From: Planctomycetota bacterium
GTDB taxonomy: Bacteria > Planctomycetota > UBA1135 > GCA-002686595
Direction: 5' to 3'
Length of the DNA: 64,000 nucleotides
Assembly: GCA_016220085.1 (NCBI GenBank)
Contig: JACRIN010000006.1
Span: 20,208-84,207, forward strand
Positions within the stretch are counted from its first letter, which is position 1; each line of letters begins with the position of its first letter. The notes below the pieces were generated by a model. The model was not told where the DNA came from. It did not search any database and saw only the letters and a list, made by a program, of their open reading frames with translations. Position numbers and translations under genes: made by a program. Below are positions 24,305 to 34,322 of this stretch, piece after piece.

Positions 24305-27300
24305 GTGATCCCGATTCTCCGCCCGTCCGCCCGCCTCGCCTCCCTCGCTGCGCTCGCCGCCTCCGTCCTGATCGCCGGCGCGCTGCTTCCGGGTTGTGAC
24401 AACCCCGCGTGCATCTTCGGGCCCAACGGCTGCCAGTCGGGCGGCGGCACCGGGGCGATCGGTTCCGAGCCCGCGACCGCGCCTTCGAATCACACGTGGT
24501 TGCGCACCGGCTCGCCGACGTTGACCGCGAAATTCCCGTCGACCAACACCGCGCACCCCGACTCGCCGATCGTGCTGGTGTTCAGCGAGTCGATGGCGGC
24601 CTCGAAGCTCCAGAGTTCGTTCCGACTCGACGTCGAAGGCAGCCTGGGACAACCGGTGCCGATCGGGGCGGTCGCGTTGGTTGGCGACGGACGGATGTTG
24701 GTGCTCTTCCCGGCGGTCGCGCTGACCCCGGCGACCGGGTACACGCTCAGTTACGCCGAGCAAGCGGTGGTCGCCGACCTGCAGGGCACGCCGATCGATC
24801 AGACCGCGGACAAGGTGATCTTCAGCTTCAAGACCGCCGACACCGCGCCCGCGACGCCGAAGGTGCTCGCGACGTGGCCGCCGGACAACGCGACCAACCA
24901 GAGCCCGTTCGGCGAGATCGTGGTCGTGTTCGATCGCCGCGTCAACGCGAGCACGGTCGACACCGATTCGTTCGACATCCAGGTCGACGGCGCGCCGCCG
25001 CCGTTCGATCCGCTGCCGCAGGCGCTGCTGACCGTGACCAACGGCATCCCGGTCTCCGACACACGCGTCTACCGTTTTCGCAGCGTCGACGACGAGAACG
25101 AGGCGGTCGATCTCGGCGCCGACGCCGACGTCGCGGTGACGCTCTCGCCGAGCGGCCATCGCATCCGCATGGCGGACGGCTCGCAGCTCGCGGAGACCAA
25201 GTTCGACTACACGACCGCGTCGTTCGCGCCGCCGTCCTCCGCCGAAATGGTGTCGCTGCCGTTCGACGGCATCGGGATCGCGCACCTCACCGGGGGCAGC
25301 ACGAAGGTCGGCGAGCTCGAGATCGCGTTGACGCTCGACGACGGCCAAGCGACCGACCTGATCGGCGTCTTCGTGTTCGGCTACGAGAAAGCGTCGTCGC
25401 CGCCGACGCTCGCCGCGCTCTATCGCGAGTTCGAGCTCGGCGACGTCCCGTACGACGCGAACACGCACGTCGCGACGATTCGCGAGGCACAGCTCGAGCT
25501 CACGGGCTCGACGTCGCCGCTTTCGACGCGCTTCTCCGACGGGCCGCTGTACTTCGCCTTTCGTCGTCAACGCGGCTCGGTCGCGAGCACCGTGCGCCTG
25601 CTCGACGCAGACGTCGACGCCCAGGGCACGCAGACGCCGACGCAGGACACCAAGGTGCCGACGCTGACCGGTTTCGGCCTGAGCGGCAGCGACAAGACCA
25701 AGTTCCGCGGCGACCTGCGCAACTTCGCCCTGGTCGGCCGCGCGAACGAGCCGATCGAGTCGGTCGAGATCACGACGGCGCTCGGCGACAACGGCACGTT
25801 GCCGTCGGTCGTCGCGTCGAACTCGAGCGGGCTCTTCGTCGCGCAGCCGTTCACGCAGCCCGAGTTCCTCTCGGCGCTCGATCCGCTCGCGGGCAACAAC
25901 CCGCTCGACTTCAGCGTCGTGCTCTACGACCGCGCGCTCAACGACTCGACGCAGATCGACGCGGCGTACACGCAGGTCGGCGCGGTCGGCACCGGCTCGG
26001 CGCTCGGCGCGACCGTCACCGTCGAGGTGTTCGACGCGAACACGCTCGCGTTCATCGCCGACGCGAACGTGTTCACGCACGAGGACTTCCTGCTGACCGT
26101 CGATCCGCTCGACCAGGACGTCACCGACGCGAGCGGGCTCGCGACGCTCGACGCCGCGACGCTCGGCGACACACTGGTCACCATCGACGCGCCGGGCTAC
26201 GACCTGGTGACGGTGCACGCGGTCGCCGTCGACCGCATCTCGATCGGTCTCGAGCCGAGCGGACTCTTGCTCGGCTCGGTCGACGGTCTGCTCTCGAGCG
26301 GCGACGGCGACATCGCCGACTTCGAGCGCGTGTTCGCCGACTCGCGCAAGCTCGAGGACGACGAGCCGATCGATGCGGTGCAGGTCTGCTCGATCAACCC
26401 GACGACCGCGAGCTACGAGTGCGCCTTCGGGCCGTACGATGCGCGTCCGAATCGGATCGGCGCGGTCGCGGTCGGCGTCACCGACACGCCGGCGAGCGAG
26501 TTCAATTACACCGCCGCGGGCTTCCTGAAGGGCTACGCGGTCGAAGTGCCGGTCAAGCAGGTCGCGGTCGACGGCTCGCAAGACGTCGACGTCGATCTCG
26601 ACGTGTTGCTCGACGATCCGTCGACGACGCTCGAAGACGCGCCGATCGACGGACCGGCGACGCTGTTCGACGCGTCCGCGGTGACCGGGCTCGACGTCAA
26701 CGATCTCTCCGGCGCTCCGCGCGTCTACCTCGAGAGTCCGATCCCGGCGCTCGCGCGACCGGGCGTCGTCGGGTTCGGCCTGGCGTTCGACCAGGGTGCG
26801 AGCGTCTGGAAGCTGCGCAGCGCGTACCCCGGCGTCGCCGATCCGACCGACACCAAGTACCCGGGCGACAAGAAGGGCGAACTCGTGCTCGACGGCACGA
26901 TCGATCCCGATTTGATGCTCCATTGCGAGCTGCGCGACGTGTACGGCGCCCGCGTCGGCCGTCGGCCGCGGATGTCGGTCGTCGGCGCGAACCTCGCCGC
27001 GCCGAGCGCGCCGCAGCTCTTGCTGCCCGCGCCGTCGGGCTCGACCGGCGGTGAGGGCTTCGACCTCGAGTTCGAAAACACGCTGACCGACGCGCTCGGC
27101 GTGCCCGGGCTCTACCGCGTGACGCTCTCGGACGACTCCGGCCGCGCTTGGCGGCTGTACGTCGCCGACCCGGACGACGCGTCGCCGACCGTTCGCGTGC
27201 ACGCGCCCGATTTGCTGGTGTCGACCGGCGTCGGGCTCTCCGACGGGACGATCCACGCGACGATCGAGGCCTTCGCTTGGTCGGGCTTCGCCTGGGACGC

Positions 27301-27376
27301 CTTCTTCTGGACCGACATCGCGCGCGAGCACGACGTCTTCGCCCAGAGCGCGCCCTTCACGTTCAGCAAGCCCTGA
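24305..27376 (+). CDS. Large lipoprotein with SbsA/Big_5 Ig-like domains
   Basis: This 1023-residue predicted surface or periplasmic lipoprotein starts at the GTG at 24305, giving a clean lipoprotein signal (LAALAASVLIAGALLPGCDN). Two Big_5-type Ig-like domains follow: TAHPDSPIVLVFSESMAASKLQSSFRLDV with LTPATGYTLSYAEQAV at about 60-160, and PPDNATNQSPFGEIVVVFDRRVNASTVDTDSFDIQVDG at about 180-290. A third region (about 570-630) has a carboxypeptidase-regulatory-like pattern (GATVTVEVFDANTLAFIADANVF). The C-terminal 300 residues are beta-rich and not recognised. Such proteins occur in the cell envelope of planctomycetes and deltaproteobacteria; the role is unknown. Confidence 0.78.
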   Translation: MIPILRPSARLASLAALAASVLIAGALLPGCDNPACIFGPNGCQSGGGTGAIGSEPATAPSNHTWLRTGSPTLTAKFPSTNTAHPDSPIVLVFSESMAASKLQSSFRLDVEGSLGQPVPIGAVALVGDGRMLVLFPAVALTPATGYTLSYAEQAVVADLQGTPIDQTADKVIFSFKTADTAPATPKVLATWPPDNATNQSPFGEIVVVFDRRVNASTVDTDSFDIQVDGAPPPFDPLPQALLTVTNGIPVSDTRVYRFRSVDDENEAVDLGADADVAVTLSPSGHRIRMADGSQLAETKFDYTTASFAPPSSAEMVSLPFDGIGIAHLTGGSTKVGELEIALTLDDGQATDLIGVFVFGYEKASSPPTLAALYREFELGDVPYDANTHVATIREAQLELTGSTSPLSTRFSDGPLYFAFRRQRGSVASTVRLLDADVDAQGTQTPTQDTKVPTLTGFGLSGSDKTKFRGDLRNFALVGRANEPIESVEITTALGDNGTLPSVVASNSSGLFVAQPFTQPEFLSALDPLAGNNPLDFSVVLYDRALNDSTQIDAAYTQVGAVGTGSALGATVTVEVFDANTLAFIADANVFTHEDFLLTVDPLDQDVTDASGLATLDAATLGDTLVTIDAPGYDLVTVHAVAVDRISIGLEPSGLLLGSVDGLLSSGDGDIADFERVFADSRKLEDDEPIDAVQVCSINPTTASYECAFGPYDARPNRIGAVAVGVTDTPASEFNYTAAGFLKGYAVEVPVKQVAVDGSQDVDVDLDVLLDDPSTTLEDAPIDGPATLFDASAVTGLDVNDLSGAPRVYLESPIPALARPGVVGFGLAFDQGASVWKLRSAYPGVADPTDTKYPGDKKGELVLDGTIDPDLMLHCELRDVYGARVGRRPRMSVVGANLAAPSAPQLLLPAPSGSTGGEGFDLEFENTLTDALGVPGLYRVTLSDDSGRAWRLYVADPDDASPTVRVHAPDLLVSTGVGLSDGTIHATIEAFAWSGFAWDAFFWTDIAREHDVFAQSAPFTFSKP

Positions 27377-27460
27377 ACGAACTCGCGCGGCGTCGCGGTT
27401 TTCCGTTAGGCCCCGTGCCACCCGGCTCCGTAGAATCCGCGCCGTCTTCCGACGCGAGAG

Positions 27461-28066
27461 GTGACCGTGAAGCTCCGAATCGTTGCGATTTCCTCGTTCC
27501 TCGGCCTGGCGGCCCTCCTTTCTTCCCTGAGCGGCTGCGACTCGCCGCGCACGGCCCCGCGTGGCGCCGACAACCTCGAGCTGCACACCGGACGGCTGCG
27601 TCAGGCGAACCCGCTCGACATCGCGGTCCTGCCGGTGCAGAACAACTCAGGGAAGGAGAACGTGCCGCTCGACCTCGTGCGCGCCGCGTTCCACCGCGGG
27701 CTCGTTCACCAGCGCTACACGCCGCTCGCGCTCGCGTACGTCGACTCGAAGATCGTCGAAGCCGCGTACACGCCCGGCGACACCGACGAGAACGCGATCC
27801 TCCAGGTCTTCGTCACGCACTGGGACGACGCGCGCTGGAAGTCGAGCGCCGAGTTGCGCATCGACGGCGAGGTCTATCTGCTCGACGTCGGCAATCCGGA
27901 TCCGACCAAGGCGCTGTGGGGCGGCAAGGTGTCGCGCACGGTGTCGATGCTCGCGCGTCGTCAGGTCGTCGCCTCCGATGGCGAGCTCCTCGACGAAGCG
28001 GTGCAGCAGTTCGCCGCCGACGTGTTGGCCTCGTTGCCGGCGCGCAACCCCGAGCAAACGCCGTAG
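27461..28066 (+). CDS. Small lipoprotein, GNA1162-like
   Basis: The 201-residue protein has a lipobox (LAALLSSLSGCDS) and a mature domain starting NPLDIAVLPVQNNSGKENVPLDLVRAAFHRGLVHQRYTPLA, with a WDDARWKSSAELRIDGEVYLLD strand pair. This pattern resembles the GNA1162 / CsgG-like outer-membrane-associated lipoproteins. The GTG at 27461 is chosen; the GTG two codons later is also possible. The TAGAAT at 27431-27436 could be its -10 box. It is not obviously in one operon with its neighbours. Confidence 0.65.
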   Translation: MTVKLRIVAISSFLGLAALLSSLSGCDSPRTAPRGADNLELHTGRLRQANPLDIAVLPVQNNSGKENVPLDLVRAAFHRGLVHQRYTPLALAYVDSKIVEAAYTPGDTDENAILQVFVTHWDDARWKSSAELRIDGEVYLLDVGNPDPTKALWGGKVSRTVSMLARRQVVASDGELLDEAVQQFAADVLASLPARNPEQTP

Positions 28067-28134
28067 TGCCGCGCGGAGCGCGCCGCGGTCCGTTCCCGCC
28101 GCGCCCCGCTCGCCACGGCCCGCCGGTGCTCGCG

Positions 28135-29607
28135 ATGTCGCTCCTCGGCACGAGTCCGCCGCGCTTGCGTCGCGCGGGCCGCGCAAGTCGGGCAAGCCGC
28201 GCAAGTCGGGCAGGTCGGGCAAGTCGGGCAAGTCGGGCAAGTCGGGCAGGTCGCGCAGGTCGCGCACTAACGGCGCTCGCGACGCTGCTGCTCCTCTGCG
28301 CATCGCTTTCGTTCGCGCCCGTCGGCGAGGGCGAGCGCAAGCCGAACATCGTCCTGATCGTCGCCGACGATCTCGGGTACGCGGATCTCGGCGTCCAAGG
28401 CGCGCGCGACGTTCGCACGCCGCACCTCGATCGACTCGCGGCGGAGGGCGTTCGCTTCACCGCCGGCTACGCGACCGCGCCGCTGTGCGCGCCGAGCCGC
28501 GCGGCGCTCTTGACCGGCCGCTACGGGCAGCGTTTCGGGCTGGAGACCAACCCGGGTTCCGAGCGCGACGCCGCCGCCGGCTTCGGCGTGCCGCGCGACG
28601 AACCGATGCTCGCCGAGCGCCTGAAGGCCGCCGGCTACGCGACCGCGATCGTCGGCAAGTGGCACGTCGGTTACGAGGCCGAGTTGCGGCCACAGCGCCG
28701 CGGCTTCGACAGCTTCTTCGGCTTCCTCTCCGGCTCGAGCCGCTACGTCGCGCGCAACCTGCGCAACCCGATCCTGCGCGGCGACGAGCCGACCCAGGTC
28801 GAGGGCTACCTGACCGACGCGTTCACGCGCGAAGCGGTCGAGTTCATCGGCGCGCATGCCGAGCAACCGTTCTTCCTCTACGTGCCGTTCAACGCGGTGC
28901 ACGTACCTCTCGAAGCGCCCGAGCCCGAGCGCGAGAGGTTCGCCGGCATCGCCGACGAGAAGCGGCGCACGTTCGCCGCGATGCTCGCGAAGCTCGATTC
29001 GGGCGTCGGCGCGATCCTCGCCGCGTTGGACGAGAAGAAGCTCGCCGAGGACACGCTGGTGATCTTCCTCTCCGACAACGGCGGCGCGACGGCTGAAAAC
29101 ACGTCGCGGAACGAGCCGTTGCGCGGCGAGAAACCCGAGCTCTACGAAGGCGGCGTGCGCGTGCCGTTTCTCGTCCGGTGGACCGGCAAGCTGAAGCCCG
29201 GCGCGGTCGAGGCGCGGCCGGTGAGTTCGCTCGACGTCGTGCCGACGGTGCTCGCGGCGGCGGGGCTCGCGAAGTCAGGCGCCCGGCCCGACGGCAAGAC
29301 CGACGACAAGCCGCTCGACGGCGTCGACCTCGTGCCGTTCCTGACCGGCAAGTCGAAGGCGCGGCCGCACGACGCGCTCTTCTGGCGAATCGGCAAGGAC
29401 TCCGCGGCGCGCATGGGGGACTGGAAACTCGTCGTGCACGGCGAGCAGGTCGAGCTCTACGACTTGTCCGAGGACCTCGCGGAGAAGACGAACCTCGCGA
29501 AGCGCCGGCCCGAGGTCGTCGCGAAGCTGCGCGCGGCGTACGCGGCGTGGGAGCGTCAGCTCGTCGCGCCTCGTTGGGTTCCGACGCGCGGCGCGGGTGA
29601 CGAATAG
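28135..29607 (+). CDS. Type I sulfatase (arylsulfatase-like), secreted
   Basis: A formylglycine-dependent sulfate ester hydrolase. The 490-residue protein has the N-terminal metal site KPNIVLIVADDLGYADLG, the modification motif CAPSRAALLTGR (Cys to formylglycine), GKWHVG, DEPTQVEGYLTD and the second metal site IFLSDNGG. The signal peptide (LTALATLLLLCASLSFAPV) is preceded by an unusual run of about 27 residues of RAS/RAG repeats encoded by a 9-bp minisatellite. No start codon exists between the repeats and the hydrophobic segment, so translation must begin at the ATG at 28135 or the GTG at 28126. Neighbouring genes give no substrate; polysaccharide desulfation is typical for planctomycetes. 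Confidence 0.9.
   Translation: MSLLGTSPPRLRRAGRASRASRASRAGRASRASRASRAGRAGRALTALATLLLLCASLSFAPVGEGERKPNIVLIVADDLGYADLGVQGARDVRTPHLDRLAAEGVRFTAGYATAPLCAPSRAALLTGRYGQRFGLETNPGSERDAAAGFGVPRDEPMLAERLKAAGYATAIVGKWHVGYEAELRPQRRGFDSFFGFLSGSSRYVARNLRNPILRGDEPTQVEGYLTDAFTREAVEFIGAHAEQPFFLYVPFNAVHVPLEAPEPERERFAGIADEKRRTFAAMLAKLDSGVGAILAALDEKKLAEDTLVIFLSDNGGATAENTSRNEPLRGEKPELYEGGVRVPFLVRWTGKLKPGAVEARPVSSLDVVPTVLAAAGLAKSGARPDGKTDDKPLDGVDLVPFLTGKSKARPHDALFWRIGKDSAARMGDWKLVVHGEQVELYDLSEDLAEKTNLAKRRPEVVAKLRAAYAAWERQLVAPRWVPTRGAGDE
28180..28269 (+). repeat. 9-bp coding minisatellite in the sulfatase leader
   Basis: About ten tandem 9-base units of the form CG(C/G)GCA(A/G)GT encode R-A-S or R-A-G. They lie exactly in frame (codons 16-45 of the sulfatase), so copy-number change alters length without a frameshift. 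Confidence 0.9.
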
Positions 29608-29678
29608 GCGCCGTCCGCCGCGGCGAGTCCGCGGGTCGCGCCGGTTAGGATGGGCGTTCCGCCGCCGAGGCGGGAGCC

Positions 29679-31229
29679 ATGCAGCTCGAAAGCGCGACCC
29701 CCGTTCTCCGCGACGCCCGACGCGGCCGCACCGCGACGGTCGTCGCGAGCGTGATCGCCGCGGCGCTGCTCTGCGTCGTCGTGGCCGGCGCGTTTTGGTG
29801 GCAACGCCAGAGCGAGCCCGCGCGTCGCCCCGACGTCGTGTTCCTGCTGATCGACACGCTGCGCGCCGATCGGCTGTCGTGCTACGGCTATCCGCGGCCT
29901 ACGTCGCCGTTCCTCGACTCGCTGGCGGCCGACGGCGTGCTCTTCGAGGACGTCACGTGCCAGTTCTCGTGGACGCGACCGTCGATGGTGTCGCTGATGG
30001 AAGGCCGCTACCTGACCGCGTACCGCGACGCGATCGAGGACGGCGTGCCGACGCTGCCCGACGCATTCCAGCGCGCGGGCTACCGAACGGTCGGGATGGT
30101 CGCGAACGCGTCGGTCGACGCGGAGACCGGTTTCGCGCGCGGCTTCGACCACTACGACTCCGGCGACCTGAAGGCGAGCGGTCCGATCTACGCGGACTTC
30201 TTGCGCGACGTCGACGAGCTCTCGTCTTCGCTCTGGCAACCGCTCGCGACCGCGCTCGCGCGCGACGAGCACGGCGCGCGTCCGCCGCTCTTCCTCTACC
30301 TGCACGTGATGGACGTGCACGATCCCTACGATCCGTATCCGGAGTTCGACGCGGCGCTGCCGAACACGAGCAGCGCGCCGGTGCTGCCGCTCGACTGGCA
30401 GCTCGAGACCCTGCGCGCGAAAGGCGCGGCCGCGGCCGATCCGATGGCGCACGATCGAGCGCTCGGCGAGCTCGCGGGCGAGCGCGGTCTCTACGACCAA
30501 GGCGTGCGCCACACCGACCAAGCGCTGCAGCGGCTCTTCGGGCGCCTGCGCGAGCTCGGCGTGCTCGACCACACCGTGCTCGCGATCGCCGCGGATCACG
30601 GCGAGGGTCTGTGGGAGCACCTGACGCCGAGCTCGGACGCGGAGCTCGCGACGTTGCCGCCGGCCGAGTTCTTCTACCAGAAGCACGGCGCGTCGCAGTT
30701 CCAAGAGGTGCTCGCGACGCCGTTGATCGTCTCCGGGCCCGGCGTCGAGCGCGGCGTGCGCGTGCGCGAAGCGGTCGAGAACGTCGACCTCTTCCCGACG
30801 CTGCTCGAGCTCTGCGACTTGCCGCGACCGAATGGACTGCACGGCCGTTCGCTCGCGCCCGTGCTGCGCGGCGACGGCGAGCCCGCTTCGCGCCCGCGCG
30901 ACTTCGTCTACAGCTTCGGCGTGCACGGCAACGCGCTGCGCGAGGTCGCGACCGGGCTCAAGCTGATCATGCCGCGCGGCAAGGCGTTGGCGGCGGGGCA
31001 CGAGCTCCAGCTCTACGACCTGAAATCGGACCCCGAGGAACGCCACGACCTCGCGCTCGCTCGCCCGGCCGACGTCAAGCGACTGGTCGCCGCGTTCCTC
31101 GCGTGGGAGCAGGCGTACCCGACCGACGCGAGCCTGCGCGACCGCACGGTCGAGCGCTTGAAGGCCGAGCAAGGCGAGCTCTTGCGCGGGCTCGGCTACA
31201 CCGGGCTCGACGTCGGCGGCGATCAGTAG
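29679..31229 (+). CDS. Membrane-anchored sulfatase-fold hydrolase lacking the formylglycine cysteine
   Basis: The 516-residue protein has an N-terminal membrane anchor (VVASVIAAALLCVVVAGAFWW) and the alkaline phosphatase/sulfatase fold. Metal-site motifs are present: RPDVVFLLIDTLRADRLSCYGY, HVMDVHDPYDPY, AIAADHGEGLWEH and QKHGASQFQEVLATPLIV. At the catalytic position the sequence is FSWTRPSMVSLMEGRY, with threonine where C/S-x-P-S-R sulfatases have the modified Cys or Ser. The enzyme may use the threonine directly, as phosphatases and phosphotransferases of this superfamily do, or act on a different ester. The C-terminal 30 residues (LRGLGYTGLD) match similar proteins from planctomycetes. It is 71 bases after the first sulfatase gene, so probably co-transcribed. 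Confidence 0.82.
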   Translation: MQLESATPVLRDARRGRTATVVASVIAAALLCVVVAGAFWWQRQSEPARRPDVVFLLIDTLRADRLSCYGYPRPTSPFLDSLAADGVLFEDVTCQFSWTRPSMVSLMEGRYLTAYRDAIEDGVPTLPDAFQRAGYRTVGMVANASVDAETGFARGFDHYDSGDLKASGPIYADFLRDVDELSSSLWQPLATALARDEHGARPPLFLYLHVMDVHDPYDPYPEFDAALPNTSSAPVLPLDWQLETLRAKGAAAADPMAHDRALGELAGERGLYDQGVRHTDQALQRLFGRLRELGVLDHTVLAIAADHGEGLWEHLTPSSDAELATLPPAEFFYQKHGASQFQEVLATPLIVSGPGVERGVRVREAVENVDLFPTLLELCDLPRPNGLHGRSLAPVLRGDGEPASRPRDFVYSFGVHGNALREVATGLKLIMPRGKALAAGHELQLYDLKSDPEERHDLALARPADVKRLVAAFLAWEQAYPTDASLRDRTVERLKAEQGELLRGLGYTGLDVGGDQ

Positions 31230-31475
31230 CTCTCACCCGGCGCGGAACCGCGCGACGGGCACCGCGAGGCTCTCAGAGCGTCCCGTGCCGCGCGGGGAGC
31301 CGCGCCGCCGGACCGACGCGGCTGCGTGCGGCGCTCGAGGCACCGGCCGAGTGTGCCGGCCGAGCGAGTGGGCCGAGTGAGCCGGCCGAGTGTGCCGCCG
31401 AGTGAGTCGAGGGCGGGCTCGGAACCGCGCTCGCGGGGCGCCGCGAGCGCTTCGCGCGCCGTTCGGGCGGTCGAT
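31230..31475. other. Intergenic region with imperfect GCCGAGTG repeats
   Basis: No gene is recognised in the first half of the 474-base gap before rpsO. At 31343-31410 the words CCGGCCGAGTGTG, GGCCGAGTGAG and GCCGAGTGAG recur five times in an imperfect tandem pattern. Confidence 0.5.
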
Positions 31476-31503
31476 TTGGTTCCGCCGGGGAGCTCGCTAT
31501 ACT
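31476..31503 (+). promoter_or_regulatory. Promoter of the rpsO-pnp operon
   Basis: TTGGTT and TATACT are separated by 16 bases, followed by a leader of about 190 bases before rpsO. The leader contains pairing potential (CTGGAGTTCC with GGCAAGTTCCAG; AACCC with GGGTT) that could form an S15-binding leader structure; the latter is a guess. Confidence 0.6.
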
Positions 31504-31703
31504 CCTCGGCCCCTTCGCTGGGTTTGGGGCGGGTGCCTACCCGCGCCAAGGGCCGGTCGATCGCACCGTCGGTGCGAGCCGGCGCACCCGTTACCTGGAG
31601 TTCCAACCCTGGGTTCCGGGCAAGTTCCAGGATCGCCGACCGTGTCGACGCGCTGTCGACGCACAACGGCCGACGATCAGTCGCCAGCCATTTGGAGATT
31701 GCC

Positions 31704-31973
31704 ATGGCAATCACTGCCGAACGCAAGGCTCAGGTCATCAAGGAGTTCGCCCGGATCCCGGGCGACACCGGTTCCCCGGAAGTTCAGGTCGCCGTCCTCA
31801 CCGAGGAGATCAAGGCGCTGACGGAGCACCTGCGGACGCACCGCAAGGACTACACCTCTCGCCGGGGCCTCCTCATGATGGTCGGCGGGCGCAGCAAGCT
31901 CTTGAAGTACCTGCGCACGAAGGCTCCCGAGCGCTATCAGCTCGTGGTCAACAAGCTCGGCCTCCGTCGCTGA
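31704..31973 (+). CDS. rpsO: 30S ribosomal protein S15
   Basis: S15 binds 16S rRNA early in small-subunit assembly. The 89-residue length is exactly that of the family, with the conserved segments [36 protein letters not shown] and [11 protein letters not shown]. The start is the ATG at 31704 with TTGGAGAT upstream; the ORF-track start at 31326 extends through the leader. It precedes pnp, the ancient conserved gene order. Confidence 0.98.
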   Translation: MAITAERKAQVIKEFARIPGDTGSPEVQVAVLTEEIKALTEHLRTHRKDYTSRRGLLMMVGGRSKLLKYLRTKAPERYQLVVNKLGLRR

Positions 31974-32062
31974 GCCGAGCCTGAAGGAGGACTCCTCGAC
32001 GTGAGCGCGTGCAGCCGAGCCAAGACGAAGCTGACGCGGTCGACACGCGAGGTGATTTGGAG

Positions 32063-32089
32063 GAGCGTTCGCCTGGCGCGAACGCTCCG
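32063..32089 (+). promoter_or_regulatory. 11-bp perfect hairpin in the rpsO-pnp spacer
   Basis: GGAGCGTTCGC pairs with GCGAACGCTCC over a 5-base loop, about 50 bases before the pnp start. In E. coli the equivalent spacer holds RNase III-cleaved stem-loops used for PNPase autoregulation. The position suggests a similar processing site; no U-tract follows, so it is not a typical terminator. Confidence 0.6.
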
Positions 32090-32140
32090 CGTGGTAAGGG
32101 AATTCAACGCAACGATTCGAGACAAAAGGACATTGGTTTC

Positions 32141-34303
32141 ATGACCAGCACGTACGCGAGTGTGACGCGCGAGATCGCCGGACACACGATCACATTGGAG
32201 ACGGGCCAGATGGCTCGTCAGGCGCTCGGAAGCGTCATCGCCACGGTCGACGGCACGAAGTGCTTCGCCGCCGTTTGCGCAGGCCCGGGCCGCGAAGATC
32301 AAGACTTCTTCCCGCTCACCGTCGACTATCGCGAGAAGACCGAAGCCGCGGGCAAGATCCCAGGCGGCTTCTTCAAGCGCGAGGGTCGTCCGACGACGAA
32401 GGAGATCCTCACGATGCGCCTGATCGATCGCGCGATCCGGCCGCTCTTCGCCGACGGGTTCAAGCAAGAGGTGCAGTTGATGAGCCACTGCCTCTGCTAC
32501 GACGGAGTCACCAACTCCGACGTCACCGCGATGATCGCGGGCTTCGCCGCGGTGCGCATCAGCGGCATGCCGTTCCACGGTTCGCTCGGCGCGGTGCGCG
32601 TCGGCCAGATCGACGGCAAGTTCGTCGCGTTCCCGAGCGACGAGGAACGTCGCACGAACTCCGCGCTCGACCTCGTCGTCGCCGGCCACGCGGACGCGGT
32701 GTGCATGGTCGAAGCGAGCGCCAAGCAGCTCAAGGAACGCGAGATGGTCGACGCGCTCGAGTTCGCGCACGACGTCATTCGCCAGATCGCGGAGCTCATC
32801 GACGAGCTCAACGCGAAGGTCGGCAAGCCCGCCTACCCGTGGACGCCGCCGACGGTCGACGAGGCGCTCGCGAAGTCGGTGTCGGCCTACCGGCCGCGCG
32901 TCAAGGACGTGCTGTTCACGCCGGGCAAGCACGACCGCGCCGACGCGATCGACGCGATCCGCGACGAAGCGGTCGCCGCCCTGGTCGCCGGCATCACCGA
33001 CGAGAAGGAGCTCGCGAAGCGCACCAAGGCCGCGAAGGGCGCGTTCGACGAACTCGCCTCGAGCGTCGAGCGTGAAGCGATCGTCGACGGCAAGCGCGCC
33101 GACGGCCGCGCGTTCGATCAGATCCGCGAGATCACGATCGTCCCGAACTTCATCCCGCGTCAGCACGGCTCCGTGCTGTTCACGCGCGGTGAAACGCAGG
33201 CGTTGGTCAGCGTCACGCTCGGCACCGCCGACGACGAGCAGATCATCGACGGTCTCGACGACGAGTACCGCAAGAACTTCTACTTGCACTACAACTTCCC
33301 GCCGTACTCGGTCGGTGAGACGCGCCGCATCATGGGCCCGGGTCGCCGCGAGATCGGACACGGCATGCTCGCCGAACGCGCGCTCGGCAATGTCACGCCG
33401 CCGAAGGATCGCTTCCCGTACACGATCCGCATCGTCTCCGACATCATGGAGTCGAACGGCAGCTCGTCGATGGCGAGCGTGTGCGGCGGTTGCCTCGCGA
33501 TGATGCTCGCCGGCGTCCCGTTGATGCAGCCGGTCGCGGGCATCGCGATGGGCCTCGTCGAGGAAGGCGGCAAGCAGGCCGTGCTCTCCGACATCCTCGG
33601 CTCGGAAGACCACCACGGCGACATGGACTTCAAGGTCGCGGGCTCCGGTCTCGGCATCACCGCGCTGCAGATGGACATCAAGATCAAGGGCGTCACCCGC
33701 GAGCTCCTCGAGCGTGCGCTCGAGCAAGCCCGTCGCGGCCGCATCGAGATCCTGAAGAAGATGCTCGACGCCGTGCCGCGTCCGGCGAAGGAGATCTCTC
33801 CGTACGCGCCGCGCATGGAAGTGATCCGCATCCCGTCCGACAAGATCGGTTACCTGATCGGGCCCGGCGGTCGCAACATCAAGGCGATGCAGGAGCAGTA
33901 CAAGGTCAAGATCGCGATCCTCGACGACACCGGCACCGTGCAGGTCGCGGGCGTCGAGCGCGACAACGTGGCCGCCTGCATCCAAGCGATCCAAGCGATG
34001 TGCGAGACGCCGAAGATCGGCACTCGCTACAAGGGCACCGTCAAGTCGATCAAGGACTTCGGCGCGTTCATCGAGATCCTGCCGGGCGTCGAAGGCCTGT
34101 GCCACATCTCCGAGCTCGACGAAGGCTACGTCGACCGCGTCACCGACATCGTCCAGATCGGTGAAGAGGTCGAGGTCGAGATCATCAACGTCGACGACCG
34201 CGGCAAGATCAAGCTCTCGCGCAAGGCGGTGCTGGTCGGCAGCGGCGCGGGCCCGGAAGAGCCCGAGGGCGACGTGAATGAAGGTCAACCGAACGACGAG
34301 TGA
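32141..34303 (+). CDS. pnp: Polyribonucleotide nucleotidyltransferase (PNPase)
   Basis: This 3'-5' phosphorolytic exoribonuclease degrades mRNA. The 720-residue protein has two RNase PH domains ([50 protein letters not shown]), the motif [13 protein letters not shown], a KH domain ([21 protein letters not shown]) and an S1 domain ([33 protein letters not shown]). The ATG at 32141 follows AAAAGGA; the ORF-track start at 32009 lies upstream of the leader hairpin. Co-transcription with rpsO is expected. Confidence 0.98.
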   Translation: MTSTYASVTREIAGHTITLETGQMARQALGSVIATVDGTKCFAAVCAGPGREDQDFFPLTVDYREKTEAAGKIPGGFFKREGRPTTKEILTMRLIDRAIRPLFADGFKQEVQLMSHCLCYDGVTNSDVTAMIAGFAAVRISGMPFHGSLGAVRVGQIDGKFVAFPSDEERRTNSALDLVVAGHADAVCMVEASAKQLKEREMVDALEFAHDVIRQIAELIDELNAKVGKPAYPWTPPTVDEALAKSVSAYRPRVKDVLFTPGKHDRADAIDAIRDEAVAALVAGITDEKELAKRTKAAKGAFDELASSVEREAIVDGKRADGRAFDQIREITIVPNFIPRQHGSVLFTRGETQALVSVTLGTADDEQIIDGLDDEYRKNFYLHYNFPPYSVGETRRIMGPGRREIGHGMLAERALGNVTPPKDRFPYTIRIVSDIMESNGSSSMASVCGGCLAMMLAGVPLMQPVAGIAMGLVEEGGKQAVLSDILGSEDHHGDMDFKVAGSGLGITALQMDIKIKGVTRELLERALEQARRGRIEILKKMLDAVPRPAKEISPYAPRMEVIRIPSDKIGYLIGPGGRNIKAMQEQYKVKIAILDDTGTVQVAGVERDNVAACIQAIQAMCETPKIGTRYKGTVKSIKDFGAFIEILPGVEGLCHISELDEGYVDRVTDIVQIGEEVEVEIINVDDRGKIKLSRKAVLVGSGAGPEEPEGDVNEGQPNDE

Positions 34304-34322
34304 TCGTCGACGGCGATCGAAG

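Noticed and set aside
24245-27586. 1113-aa minus-strand ORF opposite the Ig-like lipoprotein gene
   Set aside because: Arg/Val/Asp-rich composition typical of an antisense shadow; the plus-strand protein has a signal sequence and recognisable Big_5 domains.
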